DNA from: an uncultured Lachnospiraceae bacterium
GTDB lineage: Bacteria > Bacillota > Clostridia > Lachnospirales > Lachnospiraceae
NCBI GenBank assembly: GCA_947623905.1
Contig: CANQHX010000013.1
Location: forward strand, 1 to 33,879
DNA length: 33,879 bases
Reading direction: 5' to 3'
The notes beneath the pieces are model-generated. The model saw nothing but the letters and a program-made list of their open reading frames with translations. It had not been told where the DNA came from and did not search any database. Within the stretch, counting starts at the first letter, position 1. Each line of letters begins with the position of its first letter. The translations under genes were made by a program, and so were the position numbers. Shown here piece after piece: positions 1-8,386 of the stretch.

Positions 1-1071
1 ATGAAGCGGCTCCAGATGGCGGGCAACAAGCCCATCGCCCTCATCGGCGGCGGGACGGGCATGATCGGCGATCCCTCCGGCAGGACGGATATGCGCCAGA
101 TGATGACGGTGGAGCAGATCCAGCACAACTGCGACTGCTTTAAAAAGCAGATGAGCCGGTTCATTGATTTTTCCGAAGGGAAAGCGCTTATGGTGAACAA
201 CGCGGAATGGCTCATGGATCTCAACTATATCGATGTACTCCGTGAGGTAGGCCCGCATTTCAGCGTCAACCGCATGCTGGCGGCAGAGTGCTACAAGCAG
301 CGAATGGAGCGGGGCCTGAGCTTCCTGGAGTTTAACTACATGATCATGCAGAGCTATGATTTCTATGCATTGTATCAGAAATACGGCTGCAATATGCAGT
401 TCGGCGGCGACGATCAGTGGAGCAACATGCTGGGCGGTACGGAGCTCATCCGGCGGAAGCTGGGCAAGGACGCCTACGCCATGACCATTACCCTCCTCTT
501 GAATTCCGAGGGCAAAAAGATGGGCAAGACCCAGTCCGGCGCCGTGTGGCTGGATCCCAACAAGACGTCTCCCTTCGAGTTTTACCAGTACTGGCGCAAT
601 GTGGCCGACGCGGATGTGCTCAAGTGCCTGCGGATGCTCACCTTTCTGCCTCTGGAACAGATCGATGAGATGGATAAGTGGGAAGGCAGCCAGCTGAACC
701 GGGCAAAAGAGATCCTTGCCTATGAGCTGACCACCCTGGTGCACGGGGAAGAGGAAGCGAAGAAGGCCCAGGAAGGGGCGAGAGCGCTGTTCGCCGGCGG
801 CGGTTCCACGGAAAATATGCCTGTGGCGCAGCTGTCGTCCGAGGATTTTTCCGAAAAGGATGACATCGACATCCTCACCCTTCTGGTAAAGAGCGGGCTG
901 GTGCCTTCCAAGTCGGAGGCACGCAGGGCCGTCCAGCAGGGCGGCGTGGCCGTGGACGGCGAGAAGGTGGCGGATATCGCCATGACCCTTACGAGAGAAC
1001 AGCTTTCCTCGGGAGAGGTGGTCCTGCGCCGGGGCAAGAAGAACTTCCGGAAGATACAGGTGGAAGGATAG
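1..1071 (+). CDS. tyrS: Tyrosyl-tRNA synthetase, 3' part (5' end outside window)
   Basis: Class I aminoacyl-tRNA synthetase that charges tRNA-Tyr in the cytoplasm. The visible 356 residues begin with the stretch that normally follows the HIGH motif ([13 protein letters not shown] near residues 17-29), so roughly 50-60 N-terminal residues including HIGH lie upstream of the window; the ATG at base 1 is probably an internal methionine. The tyrosine-binding region ([10 protein letters not shown] near 133-142) and the KMSKS-equivalent KMGKT (near 173-177) followed by SGAVWLD are present, as is a C-terminal S4-type RNA-binding domain (about 290-356, with [13 protein letters not shown]). The KxGKT form of the second signature is the usual bacterial TyrRS variant. 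The gene ends with TAG at 1069-1071; no clear terminator follows. Confidence 0.96.
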   Translation: MKRLQMAGNKPIALIGGGTGMIGDPSGRTDMRQMMTVEQIQHNCDCFKKQMSRFIDFSEGKALMVNNAEWLMDLNYIDVLREVGPHFSVNRMLAAECYKQRMERGLSFLEFNYMIMQSYDFYALYQKYGCNMQFGGDDQWSNMLGGTELIRRKLGKDAYAMTITLLLNSEGKKMGKTQSGAVWLDPNKTSPFEFYQYWRNVADADVLKCLRMLTFLPLEQIDEMDKWEGSQLNRAKEILAYELTTLVHGEEEAKKAQEGARALFAGGGSTENMPVAQLSSEDFSEKDDIDILTLLVKSGLVPSKSEARRAVQQGGVAVDGEKVADIAMTLTREQLSSGEVVLRRGKKNFRKIQVEG

Positions 1072-1161
1072 GACGCGGCCTGTATGGTCGGGGATACCGT
1101 GACGGCCATCCGGACATATGGATACGGCAAATATTAAAATGCGGAAAGGAGCGGCATTGTT

Positions 1162-2289
1162 ATGAAATATAAGAAGAACTGGGAGGAGACCCAGCAGAAA
1201 TTTATCAACTGGTGGAACCACAAGAACACCGGAAGGCCTCTGATGATCGTTATGGCAAAGAAGGACGATCCGGTGCCCCTGGATCCCAAATACGCGTACA
1301 CCTCTCTGGAGGACAAATACACCAATGCGGAGAAGATGGTGGCCCACTACCGCAACTGGGCGGGCAACATCGAGTGGATGGGAGAATCGTTCCCCTGCAT
1401 GTTCGCCGATTTCGGCCCCGGCTCCATCGCGGCTTATCTGGGCTGTGAGATCGAGTGGCAGGAGCGGACCGTGTGGTTCAATGAGTGTATCGAGGATGTG
1501 GAGGACTTTGAGGACATGCCGCCCTTCCGGTTCGATCCGGAGAATAAGTGGTTCAAAAAGCACATCGAGGTGGTGAAGGAGTGCACCCGCCTGGCCAACG
1601 GCGATTTTGTCAATACCATTCCCGACCTGATGGAAAATATCGACGTGTACGCCTCCATGCGTGGCGCCCAGAACACTATCTTCGACATGATGGACGAGCC
1701 GGAGACAGTGCAGGAGCGCATCGGCCAGATCCAGGACTGCTATTTTGACTATTACAACAGCTTTTATGACATTGTGAAGATGCCGGACGATTCCTCTTCC
1801 TATACCATGTTTTCCATCTGGGGTCCCGGCAAGGTGGCCAAGCTGCAGTGTGATTTTTCCGCTATGATGTCCCCCCAGCAGTTCCGGGATTTTATCCAGG
1901 AGCCTCTGCGGCAGCAGGCAAAACAGCTGGATCATGTGCTGTACCATCTGGACGGCCCTGACGCTATCCGCCACGTGGACGCCCTCATGGAGATCGACGA
2001 GATCGACGCCCTCCAGTGGACCAGCGGCGACCACGGTCCCGACGGCACCCAGGAGGAGTGGTTTGAGCCCATCTATGACAAGGTGATCCGGGCAGGCAAG
2101 TCTCTGTGGATCAAGGTGTATACCGGCACGGTGGACGACTGGATCGCCGGCGTGGACCGCATCGTGAAGCGGTACGGCTCCGACAGGCTGTATTTCTATT
2201 TTAATCCCATGTCCATGGCCGACGCCAAAAAGCTCATGGCCTACGCGGAGGAGCACTGGGTAGACGTGAAGGGCACCTTTGAAGGATGA
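1162..2289 (+). CDS. Uroporphyrinogen decarboxylase-like (URO-D/MtaA superfamily) protein
   Basis: A 375-residue soluble protein of the URO-D fold superfamily, which holds HemE, the methyltransferases MtaA/CmuA and many uncharacterised members. Recognition rests on the overall pattern: N-terminal WWNHKNTGRPL, a central FSIWGPGK segment, and the barrel segment YHLDGPDAIRHVDALMEI followed by DALQWTSGDHGP. It is not a housekeeping HemE: it lacks that enzyme's typical N-terminal signature and sits next to a glycosidase, not haem genes. The start has AAAGGAG about 11 bases upstream. It lies 83 bases before the GH106 gene on the same strand, so the two are probably co-transcribed. The substrate is unknown; members of this subgroup are common beside sugar-degradation genes, so a role in a carbohydrate locus is an inference only. 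Confidence 0.8.
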   Translation: MKYKKNWEETQQKFINWWNHKNTGRPLMIVMAKKDDPVPLDPKYAYTSLEDKYTNAEKMVAHYRNWAGNIEWMGESFPCMFADFGPGSIAAYLGCEIEWQERTVWFNECIEDVEDFEDMPPFRFDPENKWFKKHIEVVKECTRLANGDFVNTIPDLMENIDVYASMRGAQNTIFDMMDEPETVQERIGQIQDCYFDYYNSFYDIVKMPDDSSSYTMFSIWGPGKVAKLQCDFSAMMSPQQFRDFIQEPLRQQAKQLDHVLYHLDGPDAIRHVDALMEIDEIDALQWTSGDHGPDGTQEEWFEPIYDKVIRAGKSLWIKVYTGTVDDWIAGVDRIVKRYGSDRLYFYFNPMSMADAKKLMAYAEEHWVDVKGTFEG

Positions 2290-2372
2290 TCGGATGTGCA
2301 GACCGCGGGTTTGCTTTTTAAAAGACGTTCGCGCCGGCGGTACAAGGCCGGTGTTTGTAGGGAGATGAAAGC

Positions 2373-5300
2373 ATGCTGAATGAATTTAAGAACCCGTCCA
2401 ACAGCTACCGTCCCATTCCGTTCTGGTCGTGGAACGACAAGCTGGAGCCGGAGGAGATCCGCCGGCAGATAGGGGAGATGAAGAAAGCCCGGGTGGGCGG
2501 CTATTTCATGCACGCCCGTTCCGGTCTCAAGACCCCCTATCTCAGCGAGGAATGGTTTGACTGCATCGAGGCGGGCATCGAGGGCGCAAAGGAGACCGGG
2601 CTCAACGCCTGGGCTTACGATGAGGAGGGCTGGCCCAGCGGATTTGCCGGGGGCGCGGTGCCTGCCATCTGTGAGGATTACCAGGCAAAATACATATCCC
2701 TGGAGGAGTATGACCGGCCGGATCAGGTGCCGGAAGGCGACTGGGTGGGCATTTTCGCCTACAATGCGTCCACAGGGGATTACCGTGCGCTGGAGAGCGG
2801 GGCTTCCTGTGAAAAAGAGGAAAAGGTGCTGGCTGTAAAGCGCAATGTGAACATGTTTTACATTGATACGCTGAACAAGCTGGCGGTGGAGGCGTTCCTG
2901 GAGAGTACCCATGAGAAGTATTACGCCCGGTTCGGGGAAGATTTCGGCAAATATATGCACGGCTTCTTTACCGACGAGCCCCGGCTTACCTGCGACTTTT
3001 TCCGGGATCTGGCGTGGTCGGACCATCTGCCGGAGGAATTTGAGAAGACGTATGGATACGATATAAGAGAGAAACTCCCCGCCCTGTATTTTGAGACGGC
3101 GGAGTATGAAAAAGTGCGGTTTGATTTCTGGACGCTGGTAAACCGCATGTTCGCGGAAAACTACATGAAGACCATCTATGACTGGTGCGAGGCCCACAAC
3201 TGCAAGGCCACCGGCCACATTATGATGGAGGAGAGCATTTTCAGCCAGATGACCAGCACCGGCGGCGTTATGCCCTTTTATGAGTATCTCCATATGCCGG
3301 GCATCGACTGGCTGCGCCGGCCCATCGCGTCTCCCGTAGTGCCCAAGCAGGTGGGCTCCGTGGCCTGCCAGCTGGGGAAAAAGCGGGTGATCACCGAGTC
3401 CTTTGCCCTGAGCGGCTGGAACGTATCCTTTGAGGAGCTGAAGCGGATCGCCGAGTGGCAGTTTGTCAACGGCGTCAATGTGATCTGCCAGCATCTCCAG
3501 GGCTACACCATCCGGGGCGTGCGGAAAAGGGATTATCCCCCGTCATTGTTCATCCAGCAGACCTGGTGGGAGGAGTACGGCAAGTTCAACGATTATCTGG
3601 GCCGCCTGTGCGTAGCCCTGTCCGCGGGCAATCAGGTGGCGGATGTGCTGCTGCTGCACCCCATGCGCAGCGGATATGTGCTTTATGACGGCACCCGCAC
3701 CGACGCCATGCGGAAGCTGGACGATGACTTTACAAAGGCAAGCTGTCTGTTGTCCGGCCAACATATCAGTTATCATTTCGGCGACGAGACCATCATTGAA
3801 AAGTACGGCGACGTCAGGGACGGGGCGTTTATCGTAGGGGAGATCGCCTACAAGACGGTGATCCTGCCCACCATGTACGCCATAAACGGCCGTACCCTGG
3901 AGCTGCTTCTGCAGTTCACGGCCCAGGGCGGCACGATCTTGAGCCTGGGACGTTTGCCGTCCTATACCAACGGCAATATGGCCGATCTGGAAAAACTGGC
4001 CGAGGCTGCCATCGCCGTGTCTGAGGATGATGTGCGCAATATCATGGCGGAGAAGAAGCTGGTGGCACTGAGCGTGGAGGCCCACGGCTGCCAGGTGGAA
4101 AGCATCACCCATCAGCAGAGAGAGACAGAAGACGGCACCATTGTGTTCCTGGTGAACCATGACCAGCAGGGAGCATATGATACGAAGGTGACAATAGAAA
4201 ACCGCCGCTGTACCGTACGGCGTATGATCGCGGAGACAGGAGAGATCGTGCCTACGTCGGCCGGGGCGGAGGGGGACCATACGGTGATCTCCCTGCATTT
4301 TGATCCCATGCAGTCTTATATCCTGCTGCTGCAGGATACAGACGCCGGGCTCAAAACCGGCGACGGCTGCGTGAACGAAGGAAGGATCTGCGGGGGGCAC
4401 AACACCGGCTGCCTGTCCAATCAGGAGGATATGCCCGTACAGACGGTGAAGCCCGGGAAGGACTGGACCATAAAAGAGACCGGACCCAACGCCCTCACGC
4501 TGGATCTGTGTCAGTACGCCGTGGACGGCGGAGAGTGGCAGGGCCCCGTGGCCACCATCAAGGTGCAGCAGGCCCTTCTGGATCTGCAGCGGCCCTGTGA
4601 CGTAAAGCTGAAATTCGGTTTTGAGGTGGAGGAGCTGCCGGAGGGAGAGATGGATGTGGTCATCGAGGACGCCCATCTGTACCGGATCTTCTTAAACGGG
4701 CAGCCGGTATCCAACAAGGACAAGGGGTACTGGAAGGACAAGTCCTTCCGCCGGGTGGACATCAGCGGCGCTGTGAAGGAAGGCGCCAATGAGCTGATCC
4801 TTGAGACCCGGTTCCAGCAGCCCCAGAAGGTGTACGACGTGCTCTACGGGGAGAACGTGTACGAGACGGAGATCAACAAGATCACCTACGACATGGAGAT
4901 CGAAAATATTTATCTTCTTGGCAGTTTTGGTGTGTACAGCAAAGCGCCTTTCACAGAGATCGAGCGGGGCGCCATGGTCACCGACGGGCCTTTTGTCATC
5001 CGCAAAGCGCCCGGGACGCTGCCTGGCAAGGATTTTGCCCGAAACGGTCTGCTGTTCTTCGCGGAGAAGATGACGCTGGAGCAGACCATTTCCGTGAAAA
5101 AGATACCCGGCACAGTGTTGAAGCTGGATCTGTCCGGCCAGAAGGCACCCCTCGTGCAGGTGTACGTCAATGGCGTTTTTGTAAAGGATTCCTTCTGGGC
5201 TCCTTACAGCGTGGACATCACCGACGCGGCGGTGGACGGGGACAATGTGATCACCCTGAAGGTCTACGCCTCCAACCGGAACTTGTTCGGTCCCCACCAC

Positions 5301-5459
5301 AATAGCAACGGTGAGTGCTTCAACGTAGGACCGGAGAGCTTTACCGGCAGATGGAGCTGGGTGGAGCGCAAGTCCGAGGCCGACGCCACAGAGATCTTCG
5401 ACATGGAGAAGGACTACTGGACGGATACTTATTGCTTTACGGAGTTTGGAGTATCGTGA
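2373..5459 (+). CDS. GH106-family glycosidase (alpha-L-rhamnosidase type)
   Basis: A large glycoside hydrolase of 1028 residues. The N-terminal half has the family pattern PFWSWND (16-22), MHARSGLKTPYLSEEWF (46-62) and AWAYDEEGWPSGFAGG (79-94), then FTDEP near 197-201 and the barrel segments HIMMEESIFSQ and ITESFALSGW, which carry candidate acidic catalytic residues. The C-terminal part (about 730-1028) looks like one or more beta-sandwich, galactose-binding-like domains (FLNGQPVSNKDKGYW; YVNGVFVKDSFW). No signal peptide or membrane anchor is visible, so it probably acts in the cytoplasm on imported oligosaccharides. GH106 enzymes characterised so far remove alpha-L-rhamnose from pectin-type glycans; the actual substrate here is not established. 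The start is supported by GGGAG 8 bases upstream. It follows the URO-D-like gene and is ended by the long hairpin at 5482-5546. Confidence 0.87.
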   Translation: MLNEFKNPSNSYRPIPFWSWNDKLEPEEIRRQIGEMKKARVGGYFMHARSGLKTPYLSEEWFDCIEAGIEGAKETGLNAWAYDEEGWPSGFAGGAVPAICEDYQAKYISLEEYDRPDQVPEGDWVGIFAYNASTGDYRALESGASCEKEEKVLAVKRNVNMFYIDTLNKLAVEAFLESTHEKYYARFGEDFGKYMHGFFTDEPRLTCDFFRDLAWSDHLPEEFEKTYGYDIREKLPALYFETAEYEKVRFDFWTLVNRMFAENYMKTIYDWCEAHNCKATGHIMMEESIFSQMTSTGGVMPFYEYLHMPGIDWLRRPIASPVVPKQVGSVACQLGKKRVITESFALSGWNVSFEELKRIAEWQFVNGVNVICQHLQGYTIRGVRKRDYPPSLFIQQTWWEEYGKFNDYLGRLCVALSAGNQVADVLLLHPMRSGYVLYDGTRTDAMRKLDDDFTKASCLLSGQHISYHFGDETIIEKYGDVRDGAFIVGEIAYKTVILPTMYAINGRTLELLLQFTAQGGTILSLGRLPSYTNGNMADLEKLAEAAIAVSEDDVRNIMAEKKLVALSVEAHGCQVESITHQQRETEDGTIVFLVNHDQQGAYDTKVTIENRRCTVRRMIAETGEIVPTSAGAEGDHTVISLHFDPMQSYILLLQDTDAGLKTGDGCVNEGRICGGHNTGCLSNQEDMPVQTVKPGKDWTIKETGPNALTLDLCQYAVDGGEWQGPVATIKVQQALLDLQRPCDVKLKFGFEVEELPEGEMDVVIEDAHLYRIFLNGQPVSNKDKGYWKDKSFRRVDISGAVKEGANELILETRFQQPQKVYDVLYGENVYETEINKITYDMEIENIYLLGSFGVYSKAPFTEIERGAMVTDGPFVIRKAPGTLPGKDFARNGLLFFAEKMTLEQTISVKKIPGTVLKLDLSGQKAPLVQVYVNGVFVKDSFWAPYSVDITDAAVDGDNVITLKVYASNRNLFGPHHNSNGECFNVGPESFTGRWSWVERKSEADATEIFDMEKDYWTDTYCFTEFGVS

Positions 5460-5481
5460 CCGGATCTTTATAAAACAGTTT

Positions 5482-5546
5482 CGGGGCCCGGCCCCTGGTG
5501 GGAAGACATATCTTTTACATGTCTTCCCACCAGGAGCCGGGCCCCG
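5482..5546. terminator. Very long hairpin, probable bidirectional terminator
   Basis: Bases 5482-5509 and 5519-5546 are inverted copies: 28 pairs with a single C-A mismatch and a 9-base loop (5510-5518). It lies between the convergent GH106 gene (plus) and the small orphan gene (minus). Neither side has a clean run of T: the plus side reads atgtttgct, the minus side aaactgttttata. Termination is therefore an inference from position and from the strength of the stem. Confidence 0.65.
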
Positions 5547-5585
5547 ATGTTTGCTATGGAATTTTGCTCATTACAAAAAACAGGA

Positions 5586-5894
5586 TCAGGAATTGCTCTT
5601 CACATCCAGGGCGTTGATCTTCACCTTGTCTACTTCGTTGAAAAGCTGCTTGCCGATGCTGTACTCAATATAAGAGATAGCGTTCTTGTTGGCATAATAG
5701 GCTTCCTGCGCTTTTTTGTAGTTCTTGGTAGCCTTGATGTGGTCATTGTTAAATTTCGCGCGGAGCTCGATCTCTCTGGCGAGCACGTAGGCGTCCAGAT
5801 CGTAGGTCTTGCCTTCGTATGTAAATTTTGCAACGTCCGCGGATTCGTCTACCAGAAATTTGTCCAGTTTCGGTTTCTTGCTAAAAAGTCCCAT
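5586..5894 (-). CDS. Small charged cytosolic protein, unknown function
   Basis: A 102-residue protein that I do not recognise. It starts MGLFSKKPKLDKFLVDE and is rich in Lys, Glu, Asp and Tyr, with a probable helical middle (AREIELRAKFNNDHIKATKNYKKAQEAYY). There is no signal peptide or membrane segment. A longer frame opens at 5939, but the start at 5892-5894 has AAGGGGG at a normal distance and the longer version would begin inside the promoter. It has its own promoter (5928-5956) and probably ends at the shared hairpin (5482-5546), so it looks like a monocistronic gene. Codon use is ordinary. Function cannot be assigned. Confidence 0.72.
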   Translation of the reverse strand: MGLFSKKPKLDKFLVDESADVAKFTYEGKTYDLDAYVLAREIELRAKFNNDHIKATKNYKKAQEAYYANKNAISYIEYSIGKQLFNEVDKVKINALDVKSNS

Positions 5895-5927
5895 GGTAAA
5901 TACCCCCTTAAAATTTTTCGTAACCAT

Positions 5928-5956
5928 ATAATAGCACATTGGGTCTTATATTGCAA
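5928..5956 (-). promoter_or_regulatory. Promoter of the small orphan gene
   Basis: Read on the minus strand: TTGCAA (5951-5956), a 17-base spacer, and TATTAT (5928-5933), about 30 bases before the start codon at 5894. This is a good sigma-A-like match, and it supports the shorter reading frame. Confidence 0.6.
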
Positions 5957-6011
5957 CAAAGAGGTTGCGGACTTTTTTGCGCACCGGAATGTGATACACA
6001 GCAGAGCTCCG

Positions 6012-7364
6012 TCAGCTTTTCAGCCGACTGGTGATCGCGTTTGCCTTTCGGTAGATTTCCTCCGGGTCGGTTCCGATGTAAAATTCTCCCTTCTCGTAGA
6101 GGATACGGCCGTTTACCATAGTGAGGAGCACATTTTCCTTGCTGCCGGAGTAGACGATATTTTTCGTCATGTTGTTGATGGGCTGCATGTTGGGCCGGTG
6201 CAGGTCGATGAGGATCAGGTCCGCCAGCTTGCCCGGCTCCAGAGTGTCGCAGTCCGCAAGCCCCATGGCATGGGCGCCGTTTACCGTTGCCATGGCCAGC
6301 ACGTCATTGGCGTCCATGGCGGCGGCGTCTTTTTCACGGAGCTTTGCCAGCCCGATCACAAGAAACATTTCCCGGAACATGTCCAGACAATTGTTGCTGG
6401 CGGGGCCGTCGGTGCCGATGGCCACGGGAATGTCCATGTCCATGATATCTGTCAGAGGGGCGATGCCGCTGGCCAGCTTCAGGTTGGAGGCGGGGTTGGT
6501 GACGGCGTACAGCCCTCTGTCCCGGAAGATTTCCAGATCCTTTTCGGACATGTAAATACAGTGATAGCCGCCTCCGCCGAAGTCGTACAGCCCCAGGCTG
6601 TCCAGATACGCGGTAGGCGTCATGCCGGTGTGCTCCACGCATTGAGCTGTCTCCGCCGCGGTTTCCGAGTTGTGGCACCAGACGGGGGCCTTTTTTTGGT
6701 GGGAAAGGGCGGACAGCTCCCGGAGCAGCGTATCCCCGGTGGTGTACTGGGCGTGAAATCCCAGCTGGAAGGAGATCAGGGGATGATAATGGTTGTAGGT
6801 GTCGTACCATTTTTCCAGCTCCGCCACAGACTGGGTGAAATCGTTCAGGGCGCCCACTATCACTGTGCGGAATCCCGTGTCCACCGACGCCTGCGCGATG
6901 GTGTCCGGGGTGAGATACATGTCGAAATTCGCGGTGATGCCGCTGGTGAGGTATTCCATGATGGCCAGCTTTGACAGATGATAGATATCCTCCGGTGTCA
7001 GCTTCGCTTCCATGGGAAATACCTGTTTGTGGAGCCAGTCCCACAGGGGCAGGTCGTCGGCATAGGAGCGCAGGAACGTCATGGCGGAGTGGGTGTGGGC
7101 GTCCTTAAATCCCGGCATGACAAGATTGCCTCTGGCGTCGATCTCCCGGTCCCAGTGGAAGGGCGCGCTGTCCCGCAGGGTGTGCAGTACGGGCCTGCCG
7201 GAAGGGGAGTGGTGCGCGTTCCGGGAGCCGGCCTCCGGGCCGTGAAAGCTGTCCGCCTCTCCCACATGGACGATGCGGTCATCCCTGACCCAGACTTCTC
7301 CCTGCCGGACGGCGCAGCCCTCCGCCATGGTGAGGATGTTGGCGTTGTAAATGCGTATGTTCAT
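6012..7364 (-). CDS. Amidohydrolase, probable adenosine/MTA/SAH- or guanine-type deaminase
   Basis: A 450-residue cytosolic amidohydrolase of the chlorohydrolase/MtaD/SsnA group. The metal and catalytic pattern is visible: HTH (H90, H92), GFHA (H204), CHNSET (H231 with E234) and GTDGPAS (D319). The start at 7362-7364 overlaps the stop of the upstream phosphorylase gene (ATGA), so translation is coupled; an apparent N-terminal extension up to 7601 is only the antisense frame of that gene. A 5'-deoxyadenosine, methylthioadenosine or S-adenosylhomocysteine deaminase role fits well with a purine nucleoside phosphorylase partner, since the deaminated nucleoside would be its substrate; this is inference. 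Odd point: about 30 extra residues (roughly 41-73, His/Ser/Pro-rich) lie before the conserved DARGNLVMPGFKDAHTH block. Confidence 0.88.
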   Translation of the reverse strand: MNIRIYNANILTMAEGCAVRQGEVWVRDDRIVHVGEADSFHGPEAGSRNAHHSPSGRPVLHTLRDSAPFHWDREIDARGNLVMPGFKDAHTHSAMTFLRSYADDLPLWDWLHKQVFPMEAKLTPEDIYHLSKLAIMEYLTSGITANFDMYLTPDTIAQASVDTGFRTVIVGALNDFTQSVAELEKWYDTYNHYHPLISFQLGFHAQYTTGDTLLRELSALSHQKKAPVWCHNSETAAETAQCVEHTGMTPTAYLDSLGLYDFGGGGYHCIYMSEKDLEIFRDRGLYAVTNPASNLKLASGIAPLTDIMDMDIPVAIGTDGPASNNCLDMFREMFLVIGLAKLREKDAAAMDANDVLAMATVNGAHAMGLADCDTLEPGKLADLILIDLHRPNMQPINNMTKNIVYSGSKENVLLTMVNGRILYEKGEFYIGTDPEEIYRKANAITSRLKS

Positions 7365-8203
7365 CTTTTCATCTCCATCTTCCCGATGCGTTTTATGATC
7401 TCGGTTACCAGCGCGCGGAACAGGGGGGCTGCCTTGTCGGCGGTTTCCTGTACTTCCTCGTGGGACAGGGGCTGATCTGTCATGCCGCTTGCCAGGTTGG
7501 AGATGCAGGAGATGCCGCAGACCTTCATGCCCATGTGGTTGGCGGCAATGGCTTCGCAGGCGGTGCTCATGCCCACCGCGTCGCCGCCGAGGATACGGCA
7601 CATCTTCACCTCGTGGGGCGTCTCAAAATTGGGGCCCGTCAGCTGCACATACACGCCTTTCTGCAGAGGGATGCGCAGATCCTCCGCCGCCTGGGTGACG
7701 GCCTGCTGCAAAGCCGGATCGTACACATGGCTCATGTCGGGAAACCGGGGCCCCAGCCTGTCATCGTTGGGACCGATGAGAGGGGAGGGCACAAAGCTGG
7801 CGATCTGGTCGGTGATCATCATAAGATCCCCCGGCGCGTAATGGGGATTGACGCCTCCGGCGGCGTTGGTGAGGATCAGCGCCTTTGCGCCCATGAGCTT
7901 CATCAGGCGGATGGGCAGCACCACCTGGGTCATGGGGTATCCTTCGTAATAGTGCACACGGCCTTCCATGGCCACTATCGGCACGTCATTTACACAGCCA
8001 AATACGAACCGCCCCTTGTGCCCCGGCACGGTGGACACAGGAAAGCCCTCGATATCGTGGTAATCTACCTGGGCCGCCGTCCGGATGGTCCGGGCATAAT
8101 CCCCCAGGCCGGAGCCCAGCACAAGGGCGATCTTCGGCACAAAATCCGTCTGTCCGCGCAGGCTTTCATAGCTTTTCATCAGCTGATCGTAAACGGTATT
8201 CAT
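7361..8203 (-). CDS. Purine nucleoside phosphorylase (PNP-I, trimeric type)
   Basis: A 280-residue cytosolic enzyme that splits purine (deoxy)nucleosides with phosphate, giving the base and (deoxy)ribose 1-phosphate. Family blocks are clear: LVLGSGLGDYA (phosphate loop, about 28-38), GHKGRFVFG, MEGRVHYYEGYPM (about 79-91), LTNAAGGVNP (about 111-120), QLTGPNFETPHEVKM and GGDAVGMSTACEAIAA. The length is typical of the trimeric, 6-oxopurine-specific PNP. The start has AAGGCGGGAT close upstream, and the gene shares four bases with the following amidohydrolase. Together they form a nucleoside salvage pair. The promoter region carries a striking tandem repeat (8227-8292), which may be a control site. 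Confidence 0.95.
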   Translation of the reverse strand: MNTVYDQLMKSYESLRGQTDFVPKIALVLGSGLGDYARTIRTAAQVDYHDIEGFPVSTVPGHKGRFVFGCVNDVPIVAMEGRVHYYEGYPMTQVVLPIRLMKLMGAKALILTNAAGGVNPHYAPGDLMMITDQIASFVPSPLIGPNDDRLGPRFPDMSHVYDPALQQAVTQAAEDLRIPLQKGVYVQLTGPNFETPHEVKMCRILGGDAVGMSTACEAIAANHMGMKVCGISCISNLASGMTDQPLSHEEVQETADKAAPLFRALVTEIIKRIGKMEMKR

Positions 8204-8226
8204 ACAGATCCCGCCTTTCTTTTTTC

Positions 8227-8292
8227 GATTCCGTTACGTTCCTTATACCATATCTGACTTTGTGCTTCTGTTACCTTCATTATACCGTATCT
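8227..8292. repeat. Tandem 29-base direct repeat over the pnp promoter
   Basis: Bases 8227-8255 and 8264-8292 match at 24 of 29 positions by eye, with a 37-base period. Both contain TTATACC and GTTAC cores; on the gene strand each reads as GGTATAA followed by GTAAC. The copy at 8264-8292 includes the -10 of the pnp promoter. This could be a pair of regulator sites or a duplicated promoter. Confidence 0.7.
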
Positions 8293-8307
8293 CACCGCGG
8301 TTTGGAA
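8279..8307 (-). promoter_or_regulatory. Promoter of the pnp - amidohydrolase unit
   Basis: On the minus strand a perfect TATAAT (8279-8284) is preceded at 17 bases by a weak -35, TTCCAA (8302-8307). It stands about 75 bases before the pnp start. The weak -35 together with the overlapping direct repeat suggests activator or repressor control. Confidence 0.55.
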
Positions 8308-8337
8308 AAAATTTTTCAGCAAATTTTAAGAAAACCA

Positions 8338-8366
8338 TTGACATTATCGATATTCGATATTATAGT
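8338..8366 (+). promoter_or_regulatory. Promoter of the padR - DUF2812 unit
   Basis: A perfect TTGACA (8338-8343), 17-base spacer and TATAGT (8361-8366). The spacer and the first transcribed bases are built from ATCGAT-like repeats (see 8345-8386), so it is likely controlled. Confidence 0.75.
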
Positions 8367-8386
8367 ATAGATACGAATTATCGATA
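8345..8386. promoter_or_regulatory. Inverted repeat, candidate PadR operator
   Basis: The left arm TATCGATATTCGATAT (8345-8360) and the right arm ATACGAATTATCGATA (8371-8386) are inverted copies apart from one inserted base. The right arm also contains the perfect palindrome TTATCGATAA (8378-8387). The repeat covers the promoter spacer, the -10 and the start region of a PadR gene, which is where an autorepressor would bind. Confidence 0.6.

Noticed and set aside
2241-4676. Long minus-strand frames inside the GH106 gene
   Set aside because: They are antisense shadows with no motifs or start signals.
5547-6974. A 475-codon plus-strand frame across the small orphan gene and the amidohydrolase gene
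   Set aside because: It is antisense to two supported genes and begins in the terminator hairpin; no domain is visible.
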